From Actinacidiphila acidipaludis (GTDB lineage: Bacteria > Actinomycetota > Actinomycetes > Streptomycetales > Streptomycetaceae): DNA of 64,000 nucleotides. The stretch spans positions 42,777 to 106,776 of the forward strand of contig NZ_JAINZZ010000024.1 of the NCBI RefSeq assembly GCF_019890725.1, read 5' to 3'. Both the position numbers and the translations under genes were made by a program. The notes beneath the pieces were generated by a model. The model worked only from the letters and a program-made list of their open reading frames with translations. It was not told the origin of the DNA and ran no database searches. Shown here piece after piece: positions 1-9,702 of the stretch. The first letter of the stretch is position 1, and each line of letters begins with the position of its first letter.

Positions 1-2086
1 CCGGGACCTCGGCGCGTACCAACGACCGCCCGGGACCGGCCGGTTCGGTGCCCAGCACCCGCCCCCGCCGGCTCGACAGATCGCTCATCACCGGGCCCAC
101 GTAGGCGTCGGGCACCATCACCCCGACCTCGGAGACCGGTTCCAGCAGGTGGATGCGGCAGGCGGAGGCCGCCTCCCGCAGGGCGAGCGCGCCCGCGGTC
201 TGGAACGCGGCGTCCGAGGAGTCCACCGAGTGGGCCTTGCCGTCGGAGAGCGTCACCCTGATGTCCACCACCGGGAAGCCGAGGGCGACACCGCGGGCGG
301 CCTGGGCGCGGACGCCCTTCTCCACCGACGGGATGAACTGCCGCGGCACCGCGCCGCCGATCACCTTGTCCACGAACTCGATGCCGGAGCCCACCGGCAG
401 CGGCTCCACCTCGATGTCGCAGATCGCGAACTGGCCGTGCCCGCCGGACTGTTTGACGTGCCGGCCGCGCGCGACCGCGCTCTCGCCAAACGTCTCGCGC
501 AGCGACACCCGGTAGGGCACCGCGTCCACCTGGACCCCGTAGCGGGCGCGCAGCCGCTCCAGCGCGACGTCCGCGTGCGCCTCGCCCAGGCACCACAGCA
601 CCACCTGTCCGGTGTCCGGGTTCTGCTCCAGACGCATCGTCGGGTCCTCGGCGACCAGCCGGGACAGGCCCTGCGAGAGCTTGTCCTCGTCGGCCTTGCT
701 GTGCGCCTCGATGGCGATCGGCAGCAGCGGATCCGGCATCTGCCAGGGCTCCATCAGCAGCGGCCGGTCCTTCGACGACAGCGTGTCCCCGGTCTCGGCG
801 CGGGTCAGCTTGGACACGCACACCAGGTCGCCGGCCATCGCGGACGGCGCCGGGCGCTGCTGTTTGCCGAAGGGCGACGACAGCGCGCCGACCCGCTCGT
901 CCACGTCGTGGGGCCCGCTGCCGAACGGCGACTCGCGGTCCTCCATGCCGTGCCCGGAGACGTGCACCGTCTCGTCGGGCCGCAGCGTGCCGGAGAACAC
1001 CCGCACCAGGCTCAGCCGGCCCACGTAAGGGTCGGACGACGTCTTGACGACCTCGGCGGCCAGCGGCCCCGCGGGATCGCAGACCAGGTCCGGCTGCGGG
1101 CTGCCGTCCGGACCGGTGACCGGCGGCGGCGTGCGCTCCAGGGGGGTCGGGAAGCCCCTGGTGACCAGCTCCAGCAGTTCCACCGTGCCCAGGCCCTGCT
1201 TCGCGCCGTCCGTGGCGGGGGCGGCGGCGAGCACGGGGTGGAAGGTGCCACGGGCCACGGCGCGTTCCAGGTCGGTGATGAGCGTCTTGACGTCGACCTC
1301 CTCACCCCCGAGGTAGCGGTCCATGAGGGTCTCGTCCTCGCTCTCCGCGATGATCCCCTCGATCAGCCGGTTTCTCGCCTCCTGGAGTTCGGTCAGCAGG
1401 CCGGGACCCGGTTCGATCTCGGTGCGCTCGCCGCCGGAGTAGTCGAAGACCCGCTGGGACAGCAGACCCGCGAGCCCGGTCACCGGCGCGTGCCCGTCGG
1501 GACCGGCCGGGCCGTGCACCGGCAGGTACAGCGGCAGCACCGCGTCGGGGTCGTCGCCGCCGAGCTCGGCCGCGCACTGGGCGGCCGTCTCCTCGAAGCC
1601 GGCCCGCGCCGACTCGAGGTGTGTGATCACCACCGCCCGCGGCATCCCGACCGCCGCGCACTCCTCCCACACCAGCCGGGTCGCGCCGCCGATGCCCTCG
1701 CCGTCCTGGGCCGCCGAGACGACGAAAAGGGCCGCGTCCGCAGCGCGCAGACCGGCCCGCAGTTCCCCGACGAAGTCCGCGTAGCCGGGGGTGTCCAGCA
1801 CATTGACCTTGATGCCGTCCCATTCCACCGGGACGAGCGACAACTGCACCGACCGCTGCTGCCGCTGCTCGATCTCGTCGTGGTCCGAGACGGTGCCGCC
1901 GTCCTCGACGCGGCCCGCCCTGTTCACCGCCCCCGTGGCCAGCGCGAGCGCCTCCACCAGCGTCGTCTTGCCCGATCCGCTGTGGCCGACCAGCACCACG
2001 TTGCGCACGTTCTCGGGGCGGTCGGCCGTCGGTGCCCCTCCGGCGGCCCCTGGCTGTCCGTCTCTCCTGTCGGATGCACCACCCAT
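1..2086 (-). CDS. EF-G2-like translation factor paralogue, 3' end cut by window
   Basis: Translational GTPase homologue of the actinobacterial EF-G2 type (mycobacterial Rv0120c-like). 695 codons are visible and the C-terminus lies beyond base 1. I chose ATG 2086 because GGGAGG lies 10 bases upstream and the frame opens into a P-loop, GHSGSGKTT (residues 34-42). The GTPase centre is unusual: the RGITI of switch I is replaced by RSVQL, G3 reads DTPGYADF with Tyr102 where catalytic His is expected, and the NKxD motif is replaced by THLES. Domains II-V follow recognisably. Canonical fusA is normally in the str operon, so this is a paralogue. Mycobacterial EF-G2 has been reported to lack ribosome-dependent GTPase activity; the same is inferred here. 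Confidence 0.9.
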   Translation of the reverse strand, partial: MGGASDRRDGQPGAAGGAPTADRPENVRNVVLVGHSGSGKTTLVEALALATGAVNRAGRVEDGGTVSDHDEIEQRQQRSVQLSLVPVEWDGIKVNVLDTPGYADFVGELRAGLRAADAALFVVSAAQDGEGIGGATRLVWEECAAVGMPRAVVITHLESARAGFEETAAQCAAELGGDDPDAVLPLYLPVHGPAGPDGHAPVTGLAGLLSQRVFDYSGGERTEIEPGPGLLTELQEARNRLIEGIIAESEDETLMDRYLGGEEVDVKTLITDLERAVARGTFHPVLAAAPATDGAKQGLGTVELLELVTRGFPTPLERTPPPVTGPDGSPQPDLVCDPAGPLAAEVVKTSSDPYVGRLSLVRVFSGTLRPDETVHVSGHGMEDRESPFGSGPHDVDERVGALSSPFGKQQRPAPSAMAGDLVCVSKLTRAETGDTLSSKDRPLLMEPWQMPDPLLPIAIEAHSKADEDKLSQGLSRLVAEDPTMRLEQNPDTGQVVLWCLGEAHADVALERLRARYGVQVDAVPYRVSLRETFGESAVARGRHVKQSGGHGQFAICDIEVEPLPVGSGIEFVDKVIGGAVPRQFIPSVEKGVRAQAARGVALGFPVVDIRVTLSDGKAHSVDSSDAAFQTAGALALREAASACRIHLLEPVSEVGVMVPDAYVGPVMSDLSSRRGRVLGTEPAGPGRSLVRAEVP

Positions 2087-2434
2087 GTGTCATTCGCCTC
2101 CCGGTCCTTCACCGCATGAGGGACCGCACCCGCGGGGCGGGCGCGGAATCGGGGGCGCCACGACACGACCGCACCGGCACACAGGCGGTCTTCGACGACG
2201 CCCGCGGTAATTCGACCTTCCCACGGGTGTCACGGTGCGTCCATACGTCGGACAACCGGCCCGGTCAGCGTGGCGCCGGAGCCCGTCCGGCGGGCGGCGC
2301 GACGCGATACCGGGGTCCGCCGGGGCGCGCTGGGCGGTGCCACAGACGTTCGGTGTCCCGGGGCTGGCTACGATGGGCCATCCGGTGGCCGCCCAGGCCG
2401 TCGCGTCTTGATCCACCGACCCGTCGGGAAGGCC
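2087..2434. other. divergent intergenic region
   Basis: This 348-base gap separates the minus-strand EF-G2 gene from the plus-strand PI-phosphate synthase operon. Besides the TACGAT element at 2369-2374 and the Shine-Dalgarno sequences I see no gene, strong hairpin or known motif. Confidence 0.5.
2369..2374 (+). promoter_or_regulatory. candidate -10 element for the pgsA operon
   Basis: TACGAT fits the TAnnnT -10 consensus and lies about 60 bases before the pgsA start. No good -35 is visible. Confidence 0.4.
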
Positions 2435-3115
2435 ATGCTGAACAAGTACGCGCGTGCGTTCTTCACGCGTGTTCTCACGCCGTTCGCCGCGTTTCTCCTG
2501 CGCAAGGGGGTGACCCCGGACGCGGTGACGCTCGTCGGCACCGCGGGCGTGGTGGCCGGCGCACTGGCCTTCTACCCCAGGGGGCAGTTCTTCTGGGGCA
2601 CGGTCGTGATCACGCTCTTCGTCTTCTCCGACCTGGTCGACGGCAACATGGCCCGCCAGATGGGCCGGTCCAGCCGCTGGGGCGCCTTCCTGGACTCCAC
2701 CCTGGACCGGGTGGCCGACGGCGCCGTCTTCGGCGGCCTGGCCATGTGGTACGCCGGCAGCGGCAACGACCTGGTGCTCTGCGCGGTGACGATCTTCTGC
2801 CTCGCCAGCGGCCAGGTGGTGTCCTACACCAAGGCCCGCGGCGAGGCCATCGGACTGCCGGTGAACGTCAACGGCCTGGTCGAGCGGTCGGAGCGCCTGG
2901 TGATCACCCTCGTGCTCTGCGGCCTGTCCGGTTTCCACCGGACGTTCGGCGTGCCCGGCATCCAGTGGCTGCTGCCGATCGCGCTGTGGGTCGTGGCCGT
3001 CGGCAGTCTGGTCACCCTCATCCAGCGCGTGGTGACCGTGCGGCGCGAGGCCGCGGAGGCCGACGCCGCCGACGCGGAGGCCGCCGCGCTCACCGACCAG
3101 GGGAGCGGCGCGTGA
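2435..3115 (+). CDS. pgsA: phosphatidylinositol phosphate synthase (CDP-alcohol phosphotransferase)
   Basis: Membrane enzyme that joins CDP-diacylglycerol to inositol 1-phosphate, the first step toward phosphatidylinositol and its mannosides in actinobacteria. The 226-residue product carries the full CDP-OH-P motif D66-x2-D69-G70-x2-A73-R74-x8-G83-x3-D87-x3-D91, followed by hydrophobic segments. ATG 2435 is preceded by GGGAAGG and fits the family N-terminus; an upstream in-frame extension lacks family-like sequence. Its stop overlaps the GTG of the acyltransferase gene (GTGA, 3112-3115), so the two are translationally coupled. The company of acyltransferase and mannosyltransferase genes favours a PI-type over a PG-type substrate. 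Confidence 0.9.
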   Translation: MLNKYARAFFTRVLTPFAAFLLRKGVTPDAVTLVGTAGVVAGALAFYPRGQFFWGTVVITLFVFSDLVDGNMARQMGRSSRWGAFLDSTLDRVADGAVFGGLAMWYAGSGNDLVLCAVTIFCLASGQVVSYTKARGEAIGLPVNVNGLVERSERLVITLVLCGLSGFHRTFGVPGIQWLLPIALWVVAVGSLVTLIQRVVTVRREAAEADAADAEAAALTDQGSGA

Positions 3116-4056
3116 AGGAACGCCTCACCGACGGGCTGTACGGGCTGGGGTGGAGCGCGGTCAGGACGCTGCCCGAGCCGGCCGCCCGCGCTCTCGGCCG
3201 CGGCATCGCCGACGCGGCCTGGCGGCAGCGCGGCAAGGGCGTGCGGCGCCTGGAGGCGAACCTGGCCCGGGTCCGGCCCGGCCTGGACGAGGCGGGCCTG
3301 CGCGAGCTCTCCCGCGCCGGGATGCGCTCCTACCTGCGGTACTGGATGGAGTCGTTCCGGCTGCCGGCCTGGAGCAAGGACCGCATCCGCGGCGGCTTCG
3401 ACCCCAGGGACGTGCACTACCTGACCGGCGGACTCGCCGCGGGCGGCGGCGTGATCCTGGCGCTGCCGCACATGGGGAACTACGACCTGGCGGGCGCCTG
3501 GGTCACCACCAAGCTGGAGACGCCGTTCACCACCGTCGCCGAGCGGCTCAAGCCCGAGACGCTCTACGACCGGTTCGTCGCGTACCGCGAGGGTCTGGGC
3601 ATGGAGGTGCTGCCGCACACCGGCGGCTCGGCGTTCGGCACCCTCGCCCGGCGGCTGCGGGCCGGCGGGCTGGTGTGCCTGGTGGCCGACCGCGACCTGT
3701 CGGCCAACGGCGTCGAGGTCGAGTTCTTCGGCGAGAAGACCCGCATGCCCGCCGGGCCCGCGATACTGGCCCAGCAGACCGGCGCCCTGCTGCTGCCGGT
3801 CACCCTCTGGTACGACGACTCGCCGGTCATGCAGGGCCGGGTGCACCCGCCGGTCGACGTGCCCGCCACCGGGGACCGGCCGTACCGCACCGCGGTGATG
3901 ACGCAGGCACTGGCCGACGCGTACGCCTCCGGCATCGCCGAGCACCCCGAGGACTGGCACATGCTGCAGCGCCTGTGGCTCGCCGATCTCCCGCCGCGGC
4001 CGCCGGCGCAGGGCGCCGCGGGAGCCGCCGAGGGCTCCGGAACGGAGAAGGTGTGA
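3112..4056 (+). CDS. phosphatidylinositol mannoside acyltransferase (LpxL/PatA family)
   Basis: 314-residue member of the LpxL/HtrB-type lysophospholipid acyltransferase family. The HX4D catalytic motif is at H120-MGNY-D125 in ALPHMGNYD. Between a PI-phosphate synthase and a PimA-like glycosyltransferase, the likely reaction is acylation of the mannose of phosphatidylinositol monomannoside at the inner membrane face (mycobacterial PatA, Rv2611c). It starts with GTG inside the pgsA stop and its own stop overlaps the next start (GTGA, 4053-4056). Automated pipelines often mislabel this family as lipid A lauroyltransferase, which makes no sense without lipid A. Confidence 0.88.
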   Translation: MKERLTDGLYGLGWSAVRTLPEPAARALGRGIADAAWRQRGKGVRRLEANLARVRPGLDEAGLRELSRAGMRSYLRYWMESFRLPAWSKDRIRGGFDPRDVHYLTGGLAAGGGVILALPHMGNYDLAGAWVTTKLETPFTTVAERLKPETLYDRFVAYREGLGMEVLPHTGGSAFGTLARRLRAGGLVCLVADRDLSANGVEVEFFGEKTRMPAGPAILAQQTGALLLPVTLWYDDSPVMQGRVHPPVDVPATGDRPYRTAVMTQALADAYASGIAEHPEDWHMLQRLWLADLPPRPPAQGAAGAAEGSGTEKV

Positions 4057-5255
4057 GGATCGGGATCGTCTGCCCGTACTCCTGGGACGTCCCCGGCGGC
4101 GTCCAGTTCCACATCCGCGACCTCGCCGAGCACCTCAACGGCCTCGGCCACGAGGTGTCGGTGCTCGCGCCCGCCGACGACGAGACCCCGCTGCCGCCCT
4201 ACGTCGTCTCCGCCGGCCGCGCGGTGCCGGTCCCGTACAACGGGTCCGTCGCCCGGCTCAACTTCGGCTTCCTGTCCGCCGCGCGGGTCCGGCGCTGGCT
4301 GCACGACGGCAACTTCGACGTCATCCACATCCACGAGCCGGCCTCGCCGTCGCTCGGCCTGCTGTCGTGCTGGGCCGCCCAGGGCCCGATCGTCGCCACC
4401 TTCCACACCTCCAACCCGCGGTCGCGGGCGATGATCGCCGCGTACCCGATCCTGCAGCCCGCGCTGGAGAAGATCTCGGCGCGGATCGCGGTGAGCGAGT
4501 ACGCCCGGCGCACCCTCGTCGAGCACCTCGGCGGCGACGCGGTGGTCATCCCCAACGGCGTCGACGTCGGCTTCTTCGCGGCGGCCGAGCCCAAGAAGGA
4601 GTGGCAGAACGGCACCATCGGGTTCATCGGCCGGATCGACGAACCCCGCAAGGGCCTGCCGGTGCTGATCCGCGCGCTGCCGAAGATCCTCGCCGAACGC
4701 CCCGGCGCCCGGCTGCTGGTGGCCGGCCGCGGTGACGCCGAGGAGGCCGTGCAGGACCTGCCGCGCGAGATGCGGGACCGGGTGGAGTTCCTCGGCATGG
4801 TCAGCGACGAGGACAAGGCGCGGCTGCTGCGCAGCGTCGACCTGTACGTGGCGCCCAACACCGGCGGCGAGTCCTTCGGGATCATCCTGGTCGAGGCCAT
4901 GTCGGCCGGCGCGCCGGTGCTCGCCAGCGACCTCGACGCGTTCGCCCAGGTGCTCGACCAGGGCGCGGCGGGCGAACTGTTCGCCAACGAGGACGCCGAC
5001 GCGCTGGCCGCCGCCGCGGTCCGGCTGCTGGGCGACCCGGCACGCCGTGCGGAGCTGCGCGACCGGGCCGGGGCCCACGTGCGGCGCTTCGACTGGTCGG
5101 TGGTCGGCGGCGACATCCTCGCCGTCTACGAGACGGTCACCGACGGCGCCGCGCACGTCGCCACCGACGAACGCACCCGGCTGCGCGCCCGGTTCGGGCT
5201 CGGCCGCGACGACGCGGCGGACCGCTCCGACCGCGGCTACCGGCCCCGCCGGTAA
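4053..5255 (+). CDS. pimA: phosphatidylinositol alpha-mannosyltransferase (GT4)
   Basis: 400-residue GT-B fold glycosyltransferase of family GT4 that transfers mannose from GDP-mannose to phosphatidylinositol. The N-terminus has the PimA-like IGIVCPYSWDVPGGVQ start with a glycine-rich donor loop, an HIHEP segment, and the C-terminal domain has GFIGRIDEPRKG and the E-x7-E motif in ESFGIILVE. It overlaps the upstream acyltransferase gene by four bases and closes a three-gene PI-mannoside unit. A generic GT4 of other specificity cannot be excluded from sequence alone, but the context is decisive. Confidence 0.9.
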   Translation: MRIGIVCPYSWDVPGGVQFHIRDLAEHLNGLGHEVSVLAPADDETPLPPYVVSAGRAVPVPYNGSVARLNFGFLSAARVRRWLHDGNFDVIHIHEPASPSLGLLSCWAAQGPIVATFHTSNPRSRAMIAAYPILQPALEKISARIAVSEYARRTLVEHLGGDAVVIPNGVDVGFFAAAEPKKEWQNGTIGFIGRIDEPRKGLPVLIRALPKILAERPGARLLVAGRGDAEEAVQDLPREMRDRVEFLGMVSDEDKARLLRSVDLYVAPNTGGESFGIILVEAMSAGAPVLASDLDAFAQVLDQGAAGELFANEDADALAAAAVRLLGDPARRAELRDRAGAHVRRFDWSVVGGDILAVYETVTDGAAHVATDERTRLRARFGLGRDDAADRSDRGYRPRR

Positions 5256-5266
5256 CCTTGCCGCCC

Positions 5267-5824
5267 GTGACCACCACCATCATCTGGGTCGCGGTGGCCG
5301 TCGTGGCCGTCGGCCTCTACCTGAGCTGGACGGCCGGCCGGCTCGACCGCCTGCACGCCCGGATCGACGCGGCCCGCGCCGCCCTCGACGCCCAGCTGCT
5401 GCGGCGCGCCTCGGTCGCCCAGGAACTGGCGACGGCGGGCGTGCTGGACCCGGCCGCCTCGATCGTGCTGTACGAGGCCGCGCACGGCGCCCGGCAGGCC
5501 GAACCCGACCAGCGCGAGGTCGCCGAGAGCGAGCTGAGCCAGGCCCTGCGCGCGGTCTTCGCCGACGGCGAGACCGTCACCGAGGTCCGCGAGGCGCCCG
5601 GCGGCACCGCGGCGGTCGGCGAGCTCACCCAGGCGGTACGGCGGGTGCCGATGGCCCGCCGCTTCCACAACGACGCGGTCCGCGCGGCCCGGGCGGTCCG
5701 CGACCACCGGGTGGTGCGCTGGCTGCGGCTCGCCGGGCACGCCCCCTTCCCGATGGCCTTCGAGATGGACGACGAGCCGCCCGGCGCGCTGACCGCCGAC
5801 GGCGGCGCGACCGCGGTGCGCTGA
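5267..5824 (+). CDS. LemA-like membrane-anchored protein, unknown function
   Basis: About 185 residues: one N-terminal membrane helix (roughly residues 4-20) followed by a long helical, charged region such as RLDRLHARIDAARAALD, resembling the LemA fold of a membrane anchor plus antiparallel helices. No catalytic motif is visible. I prefer GTG 5267; an in-frame TTG at 5258 would add three residues. A TAACCT overlaps the pimA stop 8 bases before this GTG, so a leaderless transcript is possible. It begins 11 bases after pimA and may also be read with it. Function is unknown. Confidence 0.7.
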   Translation: MTTTIIWVAVAVVAVGLYLSWTAGRLDRLHARIDAARAALDAQLLRRASVAQELATAGVLDPAASIVLYEAAHGARQAEPDQREVAESELSQALRAVFADGETVTEVREAPGGTAAVGELTQAVRRVPMARRFHNDAVRAARAVRDHRVVRWLRLAGHAPFPMAFEMDDEPPGALTADGGATAVR

Positions 5825-5989
5825 GGCCCGGACGGCCGCCCGCCGCGGGTCCGCCCGGGCGCACCGGGCCGGGCGGGAGCCACCGCAGCGGAATTGGCCC
5901 TTTTCCGTCGCCCGCGGCCGCCGGACGATGGGGACAGACCGTGGCACAACCATGGTCGAATCCGTCCTTTCGTCAGGAGTGAGGTCACC

Positions 5990-6898
<909 letters not shown>

Positions 6899-6906
6899 CC
6901 GAAGCG

Positions 6907-7500
6907 ATGAGCAGCACCCCCACCATCGGCGTCCTGGCACTGCAGGGTGACGTGCGGGAGCACCTGGCGGCACTGGCCGCGGCGGACGCCGCGGCCGTGC
7001 CGGTGCGGCGTCCCGAGGAACTCGCCGGCGTGGACGGCCTGGTCATACCCGGCGGCGAGTCCACCACCATCTCCAAGCTGGCCGCGCTGTTCGGGCTGGC
7101 CGAGCCGCTGCGCGCGGCCATCCGCGACGGCCTGCCGGTCTACGGCACCTGCGCGGGGCTGATCATGCTGGCCGACAAGATCCTCGACCCGCGCTCGGGC
7201 CAGGAGACCTTCGGCGGCATCGACATGATCGTGCGGCGCAACGCCTTCGGCCGGCAGAACGAGTCGTTCGAGGCGTTCGTCGACGTCCGCGGGGTGGCCG
7301 GCGGCCCGGTCGAGGGCGTCTTCATCCGCGCGCCCTGGGTGGAGTCGGTGGGCGCCCGCGCCGAGGTCCTCGCCGAGTACGACGGCCACATCGTCGCCGT
7401 GCGGCAGGGGCAGGTGATGGCCACGTCGTTCCACCCGGAGCTGACGGGCGACCACCGGGTCCATGAACTCTTCGTGCACACAGTACGCACCGGGAGCTGA
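6907..7500 (+). CDS. pdxT: pyridoxal 5'-phosphate synthase, glutaminase subunit PdxT
   Basis: Class I glutamine amidotransferase that hydrolyses glutamine and channels ammonia to PdxS. 197 residues with LALQGDVREH at the N-terminus, the oxyanion loop PGGEST, nucleophile Cys82 in YGTCAGLI, and the His-Glu pair in SFHPEL near the C-terminus. All triad residues are present, so it should be active. Immediately downstream of pdxS and surely cotranscribed. Confidence 0.97.
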   Translation: MSSTPTIGVLALQGDVREHLAALAAADAAAVPVRRPEELAGVDGLVIPGGESTTISKLAALFGLAEPLRAAIRDGLPVYGTCAGLIMLADKILDPRSGQETFGGIDMIVRRNAFGRQNESFEAFVDVRGVAGGPVEGVFIRAPWVESVGARAEVLAEYDGHIVAVRQGQVMATSFHPELTGDHRVHELFVHTVRTGS

Positions 7501-7511
7501 CACTTCACCGG

Positions 7512-7517
7512 TAGGAT
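7512..7517 (+). promoter_or_regulatory. candidate -10 element for yebC
   Basis: TAGGAT, a good match to the streptomycete -10 consensus, lies 49 bases before the yebC start and just after the pdxT stop. The -35 region is poor. Confidence 0.4.
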
Positions 7518-7566
7518 CGACCGCGCGACGAAGAACAGACATTGGTGACGCGAAGGAGACAGTCGG

Positions 7567-8319
7567 ATGTCCGGCCACTCTAAATGGGCGACGACGAAGC
7601 ACAAGAAGGCCGTGATCGATGCCAAGCGCGGCAAGCTCTTCGCGAAGCTGATCAAGAACATCGAGGTCGCGGCCCGCACCGGCGGTGCGGACCCGGACGG
7701 CAACCCGACCCTCTTCGACGCCATCCAGAAGGCCAAGAAGCAGTCGGTGCCGAACAAGAACATCGACAGCGCGGTCAAGCGCGGCTCCGGCCAGGAAGCC
7801 GGAGGCGCCGACTACCAGACGATCATGTACGAGGGCTACGGCCCCAACGGCGTGGCCGTCCTGATCGAGTGCCTGACCGACAACCGCAACCGCGCGGCCT
7901 CCGACGTGCGGGTCGCCATGACCCGCAACGGCGGCTCGATGGCCGACCCGGGCTCGGTGTCGTACCTGTTCAACCGCAAGGGCGTGGTGATCGTCCCCAA
8001 GGGTGAGCTGGGCGAGGACGACGTGCTGGGCGCGGTGCTCGACGCGGGCGCCGAGGAGGTCAACGACCTCGGCGAGTCCTTCGAGGTCATCAGCGAGGCC
8101 ACCGACCTGGTGCCGGTCCGCAAGGCCCTGCAGGACGCCGGCATCGACTACGACTCCGCCGACGCCAACTTCCTGCCCACCATGCAGGTCGAGCTGGACG
8201 AGGACGGCGCGCGGAAGATCTTCAAGCTGATCGACGCGCTCGAGGACAGCGACGACGTACAGAACGTCTTCGCCAACTTCGACGTCTCCGACGAGGTCAT
8301 GGAGAAGGTCGACGCCTGA
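7567..8319 (+). CDS. yebC: YebC/TACO1-family protein
   Basis: 250-residue cytoplasmic protein with the conserved N-terminus MSGHSKWATTKHKK and three-domain YebC layout, full length. The family was long called transcriptional regulators; recent work on bacterial and mitochondrial members supports a role in relieving ribosome stalling, for example at polyproline stretches. GGAG lies 7 bases before ATG 7567. Adjacent to ruvC, as in many bacteria, but separated from it by a strong terminator. Confidence 0.95.
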   Translation: MSGHSKWATTKHKKAVIDAKRGKLFAKLIKNIEVAARTGGADPDGNPTLFDAIQKAKKQSVPNKNIDSAVKRGSGQEAGGADYQTIMYEGYGPNGVAVLIECLTDNRNRAASDVRVAMTRNGGSMADPGSVSYLFNRKGVVIVPKGELGEDDVLGAVLDAGAEEVNDLGESFEVISEATDLVPVRKALQDAGIDYDSADANFLPTMQVELDEDGARKIFKLIDALEDSDDVQNVFANFDVSDEVMEKVDA

Positions 8320-8355
8320 CGCCGGGCGCCGGGCGACGCGGCTCCGGCGCACGGC

Positions 8356-8392
8356 CGAGGGGCCGGCGGGGACACGCCCCGCCGGCCCCTCG
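8356..8392 (+). terminator. terminator after yebC
   Basis: A perfect 16-bp stem (8356-8371 with 8377-8392) and a 5-base loop ACACG, followed by ACCGTTTG. It separates pdxST-yebC from ruvCAB. Confidence 0.85.
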
Positions 8393-8414
8393 ACCGTTTG
8401 TCGGTGCCAACCGA

Positions 8415-8420
8415 TAGCCT
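8415..8420 (+). promoter_or_regulatory. candidate -10 element for ruvCAB
   Basis: TAGCCT lies 40 bases before the ruvC start and directly downstream of the yebC terminator. A possible -35, TCGACC at 8390-8395, overlaps the terminator stem with a 19-base spacer. Confidence 0.4.
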
Positions 8421-8460
8421 GCGGGAACAGGGCGAACGGCGGTGCGAAGGGAGGGGCGGC

Positions 8461-9000
8461 GTGCGCGTACTGGGCGTGGACCCGGGGCTGACGCGGTGCG
8501 GGGTCGGCGTGGTCGAGGGCACGGCCGGCCGGCCGCTGGCGATGGCCGGTGTCGGTGTGGTCCGCACTCCGGCCGACGCCCCGATCGGCGACCGGCTGGT
8601 GCTGATCGAGCGCGGCCTGGAGGAATGGCTGGACGCCCACCGGCCCGACGCGGTGGCCGTCGAGCGCGTCTTCAGCCAGCACAACGTCCGCACCGTCATG
8701 GGCACCGCCCAGGCCAGCGCGGTGGCCATCCTGTGCGCGGCCCGGCGCGGTCTGCCGGTGCACCTGCACACCCCCAGCGAGGTCAAGGCCGCCGTCACCG
8801 GCAGCGGCCGCGCGGACAAGGCGCAGGTCGGCCAGATGGTGACCCGGCTGCTGCGGCTCGACGCCCCGCCCAAGCCCGCGGACGCCGCCGACGCCCTCGC
8901 GCTCGCCATCTGTCACATCTGGCGCGGCGCCGCCGCAGGCCGCCTGCAGCAGGCCGTCGCCGCCCACCGCACCGCACGCAACCAGGAGCCCGCCCGGTGA
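8461..9000 (+). CDS. ruvC: Holliday junction endonuclease RuvC
   Basis: Dimeric endonuclease that resolves Holliday junctions after RuvAB branch migration. 179 residues, normal length; the acidic metal-binding residues are visible: D7 in LGVDPGLT, Glu in VERVF and the DxxD in DAADALAL. GTG 8461 is used because GGGAGGGG sits 5-12 bases upstream and the protein then starts MRVLGVDPG; the open frame before it is unlike RuvC. Its stop overlaps the ruvA start (GTGA, 8997-9000). Confidence 0.96.
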   Translation: MRVLGVDPGLTRCGVGVVEGTAGRPLAMAGVGVVRTPADAPIGDRLVLIERGLEEWLDAHRPDAVAVERVFSQHNVRTVMGTAQASAVAILCAARRGLPVHLHTPSEVKAAVTGSGRADKAQVGQMVTRLLRLDAPPKPADAADALALAICHIWRGAAAGRLQQAVAAHRTARNQEPAR

Positions 9001-9608
9001 TCGCCTTCGTCAGCGGCCAGGTGGCCGCACTCGCACCCGACACCGCCGTCATCGAGGTCGGCGGGGTCGGCATGGCCGTGCAGTGCGCGCCGAACACGCT
9101 GGCGGCGCTGCGCGTCGGGCAGCACGCCCGGCTGGCCACCTCCCTGGTGGTCCGCGAGGACTCCCTCACCCTCTACGGCTTCGCCGACGACGAGGAGCGG
9201 CAGGTCTTCGAGCTGCTGCAGACCGTCAGCGGGGTCGGGCCGCGGCTCGCCCAGACGATCCTCGCGGTGCACGCGCCCGACGCGCTGCGGGCCGCGGTGG
9301 CCGGCGGGGACGAGAAGGCGCTGACCGCCGTGCCCGGCATCGGCAAGAAAGGCGCCCAGCGCCTGCTGCTGGAGCTGAAGGACCGTCTGGGTGCCCCCAC
9401 CGGCTCGGGCGTCCCACAGGCCCCTGGCACCCCCGTAGCGGCCTCCTGGCGCGACCAGTTGCACGCGGCACTGCTCGGCCTCGGCTACGCCGCCCGCGAG
9501 GCGGACGACGCGGTGGCCGCCGTCACCCCGCAGGCGGAGGCCGCCGCCGAACCCAACGTGGGGGCTCTGCTGCGCTCCGCCCTGCAGAGCCTGAACCGCA
9601 CCCGCTGA
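8997..9608 (+). CDS. ruvA: Holliday junction DNA helicase subunit RuvA
   Basis: 203-residue tetrameric junction-binding protein that loads the RuvB motor. N-terminal OB domain (residues 1-65), two helix-hairpin-helix motifs (LLQTVSGVGPRLAQ and ALTAVPGIGKKGAQ), a flexible Pro/Gly linker around 140-155, and a C-terminal domain III that contacts RuvB. Starts with GTG overlapping the ruvC stop. Confidence 0.96.
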   Translation: MIAFVSGQVAALAPDTAVIEVGGVGMAVQCAPNTLAALRVGQHARLATSLVVREDSLTLYGFADDEERQVFELLQTVSGVGPRLAQTILAVHAPDALRAAVAGGDEKALTAVPGIGKKGAQRLLLELKDRLGAPTGSGVPQAPGTPVAASWRDQLHAALLGLGYAAREADDAVAAVTPQAEAAAEPNVGALLRSALQSLNRTR

Positions 9609-9702
9609 CGCGCGCCGCGCGCCCGAGCCGCACGGCATCCGCGGCGCCCGCGCCGCCGCCGGCCAGCGAACCCGAGACCCCGCCGAGAGACCGAGACCAC
9701 CG

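Noticed and set aside
149..2119. Long plus-strand frame opposite EF-G2
   Set aside because: The minus strand encodes a recognisable EF-G family protein with P-loop and domains; the plus frame has none.
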